A DNA stretch of 64,000 nucleotides, from contig CM077832.1 in NCBI GenBank assembly GCA_039720395.1, positions 18,943,850 through 19,007,849 of the forward strand, given 5' to 3'. A model generated the notes under the pieces. The model was given only the letters and a program-made list of their open reading frames with translations, searched no databases and was not told the origin of the DNA. Source of the stretch: Liquidambar formosana (taxonomy: Eukaryota > Streptophyta > Magnoliopsida > Saxifragales > Altingiaceae). Numbering within the stretch: position 1 is the first letter of the stretch; each line of letters begins with the position of its first letter. The position numbers and the translations under genes are program-made. This document shows positions 60,468-64,000 of this stretch, one piece after another.

Positions 60468-60645
60468 GTGTGCGGTGTGCCTTAGGGTTGAATGTGCACC
60501 ATGATGCCCATGTGATGGCTCACTTGCCCATGCCAATAGGGGCGGAACTATTATGTGGGCTGACCTGGGCTGTAGCCCAGGTAGCCTACCCAATTTTTTT
60601 TTTTTTTTTTTTTTAACTTGTATAATTTTCATGGATTTGAGTCTT

Positions 60646-60766
60646 AGCCCAGGTAAAATTAGAAGCCCAAAATATAAGTAGCCTAGGTAAGATTAGGAGC
60701 CCAAAATATAAGTAGCCCAGATATGATCAGTAGCCCAAAAGTTTAAGTAGCCCAAAGCCCAAAATC
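60646..60766 (+). repeat. Subterminal array 1, 34-bp units
   Basis: Units begin at 60646, 60680, 60714 and 60748, each with AGCCCAGGTAA-like and AGCCCAAAATATAAGT words. It lies 110-230 bp inside the hAT left end, the usual place of transposase-binding repeats. Confidence 0.85.
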
Positions 60767-60908
60767 AAAATAGATAATAAAAATAAAATAAAATAAAATA
60801 AAAACAAAAAGAAGGGAAGTGGGGAACAGCTGGCCCGCTGGATTTGAGAGTTCCTTTTCACCTTTACCTTTTTCCATTTTTTCTAGATGCAGACAAAAGC
60901 TCCTTAAC

Positions 60909-61115
60909 CTTTTTACGGTTCTTGATCCAAGCAAAAGCTTCTTCAATCTTCACCTTTTTACAGTTTTTGATCCAAACAAAAACCACTTCACTTTTTTACG
61001 GTTCTTGATCCAAACAAAACCTTTTCACCTCTTTACGGTTCTCAACTTTCTTTTCGGATCCAAACAAAATTTTTTTACAGTTGTTGACTTTTTTCTTGGA
61101 TCCAATAATCCAAAC
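60909..61115 (+). repeat. Subterminal array 2, about 37-45-bp units
   Basis: Five units with the core TTTTTACGGTTCTTGATCCA followed by AACAAAA. The last two are diverged. They lie in the leader of the transposase gene and create an accidental ORF (60819-61163). Confidence 0.85.
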
Positions 61116-61477
61116 AACTCATTAGTCAAAAGGGAAAAAAAATGGGGAGAAACACTTGTTTAGACATCAGTAAAAAAATGGCGGTAAGATTTTCAAACCC
61201 TTTTTTGTTTATTTGTTTGTTTGTTTGTTTGTTTGTTATTTATATTCTACTTATCAATTTTTTTTGTTGGATTTTCTCACCCCCTTCACTCTACAGGAGT
61301 ATAGGCTTATCATTATTTAGGGAATTTTGGTTTTGAAATTTGCAATGCTCTGAGGCTCTTACCTACTCACTCTTCCACTCACTGTAAGTTAGTTCATATT
61401 CATTATTTAGTTTTTTTAATTTTTATTTTAGTCTAATTAGTTTATTAAATTAGGCAATTGATATATTTGTAGTGATG

Positions 61478-61725
61478 ATAGGAGGTTCAGGGTGAGCCAA
61501 TTGAAGACCCTCTTTGTGATTGATTGTTGTAGTATGGTTTTAGGAGGTTAGGGGTGAGCCAATTGAAAACCCTCTTTATGATTGTATTGATTGTCGTTGT
61601 TAATATAAAAAAATTTGTATTGATTGTTGTAGTATGGTTCTAGGAGGTTAGGGGTGAGCCAATTGAAAACCCTCATTGTAATTGATTGTTGTAGTATGGT
61701 TGTGAACGAATTGAAAACGCTTTTT
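61478..61725 (+). repeat. Array 3 in the hAT leader
   Basis: Three to four units with TAGGAGGTTAGGGGTGAGCC followed by AATTGAAAACCCTC and TGATTGTTGTAGTATGG, at 61478, 61541, 61641 and a truncated one at about 61690. Spacing is irregular (about 60 and 100 bp). Confidence 0.85.
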
Positions 61726-61849
61726 GTTTGATATATTTTTTCATAATGATATTTAAAAAAAAAAAAAAAAATTAATGTTACCTACTCACCTTTACAATTT
61801 ATGTCAACTAATTTTCCTTTAATTCTTACTTTCATAGGTTATTAATATA

Positions 61850-64000
61850 ATGGATCAACAAGGGAAGAAAAGAAAAAATATTCATTCTTTCTTTAAACCA
61901 ATTGGTAATATACCAAAACAACATGATGTACCTTCTACATCCAATGTTGATACTTCAATTCCCAATGAGCAACCTCCTTCTCAATCTCAAAGAGTCGAAT
62001 TTGATGATACTTCTCTTCAACGGGAACCAGGGTTACGCATTCCGATTTGTCAACATCCCGTTAATAAATGAGATGAGGTTAGACGAGCGTATATCAAAGC
62101 AGGGCCATATCAACCTTTTCATCAAGAGTATCCACCAACTAAATTTGGAAAACAATTTTGTCGATTTCAATACTCTTGGTTTAAAGAATTTCCTTGGTTA
62201 GAATATTCACTTTCAAAGGATGCAGTGTTTTGTTTTCCATGCTATCTTTTTGAAAATGAAAGGCCAAACCAGATTGTCTTTACTGTTGAAGGGTTTAAAA
62301 ATTGGAAGAGAGTTCATGATGGTAATAGATGTGTCTTCTTGACGCATGTAGGAGGTGCCCAATCACCACATAACGATACTGTGGAATATATGAATGGTTT
62401 GAAGAATGTTACTCGGCATATTGATAAAGTAATCAATGCACAAACTACAGAAGAAATTCAAAAGAACTAGGTTACGACTAGCAACAACAATTGATAGCAT
62501 TCAATGGCTTGTTTTTCAAGCATGTGCTTTAAGAGGTCATGATGAATCTGAGGATTCCAAAAATCGTGGCAATTTCATTGAATTGATAAAGTTTATGGCA
62601 AAGTTGAGAGTTGATATTGATGATGTTGTCCTTGAAAAAGCTCCAAAAAAAATGCAAAGTACACTTCACCAATGATACAAAAAGAGATATTATATATTTT
62701 TGCTAACAAAGTGAGAAATAAGATCCGTGATAAAGTTAAGGATGCTAAATTCTCTATTCTTGTTGATGAAGCAAAAGATGAATCTAATAGAAAACAAATG
62801 GCCATTGTCTTGAGATTTGTTGATGTTGATGGTTTTTTACGAGAGCCTTTTTTTGAGATTGTGCATGTTTCAGATACAACTGCAGCAACTCTTAAACAAG
62901 AGATATCAAATGTCCTCTCTCGTTTCAATCTGCAAATTCAGAATATGCGAGGTTAAGGGTATGATGGTGCAAGCAATATGCGTGGTGCATGGAATGGACT
63001 ACAGGCCCATTTCTTAGGGAGTGTCCATGTACATATTATATACATTGCTTTGCTCATCGACTACAACTAGCATTAGTTGCGGCTGCTCAAGATGAGATTT
63101 CTATTTGGGAATTCTTTTCAAAGTTAACTTGTATTGTCAATCTTATTAGTGTTTCTCCCAAACGTCATCAAGAGTTACAATCTGCTCAAGCTATTGAAAT
63201 TGCTAATATGGTAGCTACTGGTGAACGTGAGACGAGTAGAGAGGCTAATCAGATGGGTTCTTTGCATCGTGCTGGAGCTACCCATTGGAGTTCTCATTAT
63301 AATTCTATTTGCAGCTTGATAGATATGTATAGTGCAACATGTACAGTTCTTAGCAGCTTGGTTGTGGAAGATCCTCACAGACAATACATGGACAAGCTGG
63401 TGGTGCTTTAAAGGTGATGAAGTCCTTTGAATTTCTATTTATCTTGCATTTAATGAATAAGATTATGAAAATCACTGATTTGCTTTGTGAAGCTTTGCAA
63501 CACAAATCTGTAGACATCTTAAATGCTATGGAGAAAGTCTCAAATACAAAAGAACTTCGTCAAACTTTGAGACAACAGGGTTGGGATAATCTCATTATGT
63601 TTGTGGCATCAATTTGTACAGAGAACGGCATTGATATACCTGATATGGATGCTCGCTACAAAAGGGTTTGTTCTTGTAAGGAAAAAGACCACATCTTAGT
63701 CAAGCATTATTACCACATTGATATATTCAATGCAACAATAGATCGTCAGTTGATGGAATTGAATAGCAGATTCAACAAGGGGGCAGTGGAACTCCTTACC
63801 CTTAGCACAACTTTGGAACCTAGAAATGGTTTTAAATCATTTAAAATTAATGATATTTGTAGACTTGCAAGTAAATTTTATCCTGATGATTTCACTAATC
63901 AAGATATGCATCATTTGAGATCTCAGTTGCAACATTATGAGATTGATGTACCTCATCATCATAAATTTCAGAATATGCCTACAATTTCTGAATTATGCAG
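61850..64000 (+). pseudogene. hAT transposase (TTF zinc finger, DUF4371), disabled
   Basis: From MDQQGKKRKNIHSFFK a frame carries a TTF-type finger (WFKEFPWLEYS, DAVFCFPCYLF near 62185-62260), then a DUF4371-like catalytic core with SILVDEAKDESN near 62755 and GYDGASNMRG near 62957, the first two expected acidic positions. CFAHRLQLALVAAAQDE follows near 63050. Breaks: in-frame TGA at 62069 (CGA-like), frame changes near 62460 and in the A8 run at about 62643, TAA at 62954 (CAA-like), frame changes near 63015 and 63395. From about 63400 the last frame is open to the edge (FILHLMNKIMKITDLL, DNLIMFVASICTENGIDIPD). Both stops fit C-to-T changes. The hAT dimerisation domain should lie beyond 64000. 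Confidence 0.85.

Larger units (their letters stand above)
60537..64000 (+). mobile_element. hAT element, 5' part, with decayed transposase
   Basis: The left terminus TAGGGGCGGAAC at 60537 is the GGGGCGG-type end of plant hAT elements related to ZMYM1-like proteins. Behind it lie three subterminal arrays (60646, 60909, 61481) and then the transposase reading frame from 61850, which runs past the right edge. The left 8-bp flank is CATGCCAA (60529-60536 approximately); the right flank is outside the window and cannot be compared. Confidence 0.82.

Noticed and set aside
60819..61163. 114-codon ORF in the hAT leader
   Set aside because: It is created by the tandem repeat units (FTVFDPNK-type words), not a conserved protein.
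61478..61725. CRISPR-like array
   Set aside because: Units are irregular, the spacers are also repeated, and the setting is a plant hAT leader.

Overview
This window is nuclear DNA of a flowering plant. The genes have long GT-AG introns, two of the three host genes belong to plant families (an outward K+ channel of the SKOR type and a PHD-finger protein of the MMD1/MS1 group), and the spaces between them are filled with plant-type retroelements, MITEs and solo LTRs. The species cannot be named from the sequence; a woody eudicot-like gene and repeat style is only an impression.

Layout. (1) 1-10,040, plus strand: six 3' exons of a ZNF830-like C2H2 zinc-finger gene whose first exon lies left of the window. 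Its introns carry a decayed LINE with a DNA transposon nested in its 3' end, an RNase H relic, a complete 332-bp TRIM retrotransposon and a second LINE fragment. (2) 10,041-18,300: no host gene seen; two long-TIR MULE-like elements, smaller MITEs and a SINE-like relic. (3) 18,323-42,642, plus strand: a 13-exon SKOR-type Shaker channel, readable in phase from ATG through the pore, cyclic-nucleotide-binding domain and ankyrin repeats, then broken by a one-base frame change in the last exon. Its introns hold at least ten recognisable small transposons. (4) 42,643-52,020: repeat-rich spacer with LINE ORF1 (DUF4283) and RNase H relics, a foldback element, a hAT MITE with a perfect 8-bp target duplication, and MULE MITEs. 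(5) 52,090-54,432, plus strand: a three-exon MMD1-like PHD-finger gene, also with a one-base frame change near its 3' end. (6) 55,942-60,472: a minus-strand solo LTR flanked by GTGTG that contains a second minus-strand solo LTR flanked by AAAAG. (7) 60,537 to the right edge: a hAT element with three subterminal repeat arrays and a transposase gene carrying two stops and at least four frame changes; it runs out of the window.

The three host genes have unrelated roles (splicing or nuclear zinc-finger protein, K+ release to xylem, male meiosis) and do not form a functional unit. I found no RNA gene with a convincing full structure, no CRISPR array, and no clearly new biological system. The points most worth following are the paired one-base frame breaks in the last exons of SKOR and MMD1, the cluster of unusual residues in the SKOR S4/C-linker, the nested transposon histories that are readable from target duplications, and a few coding-like stretches that I could not identify.
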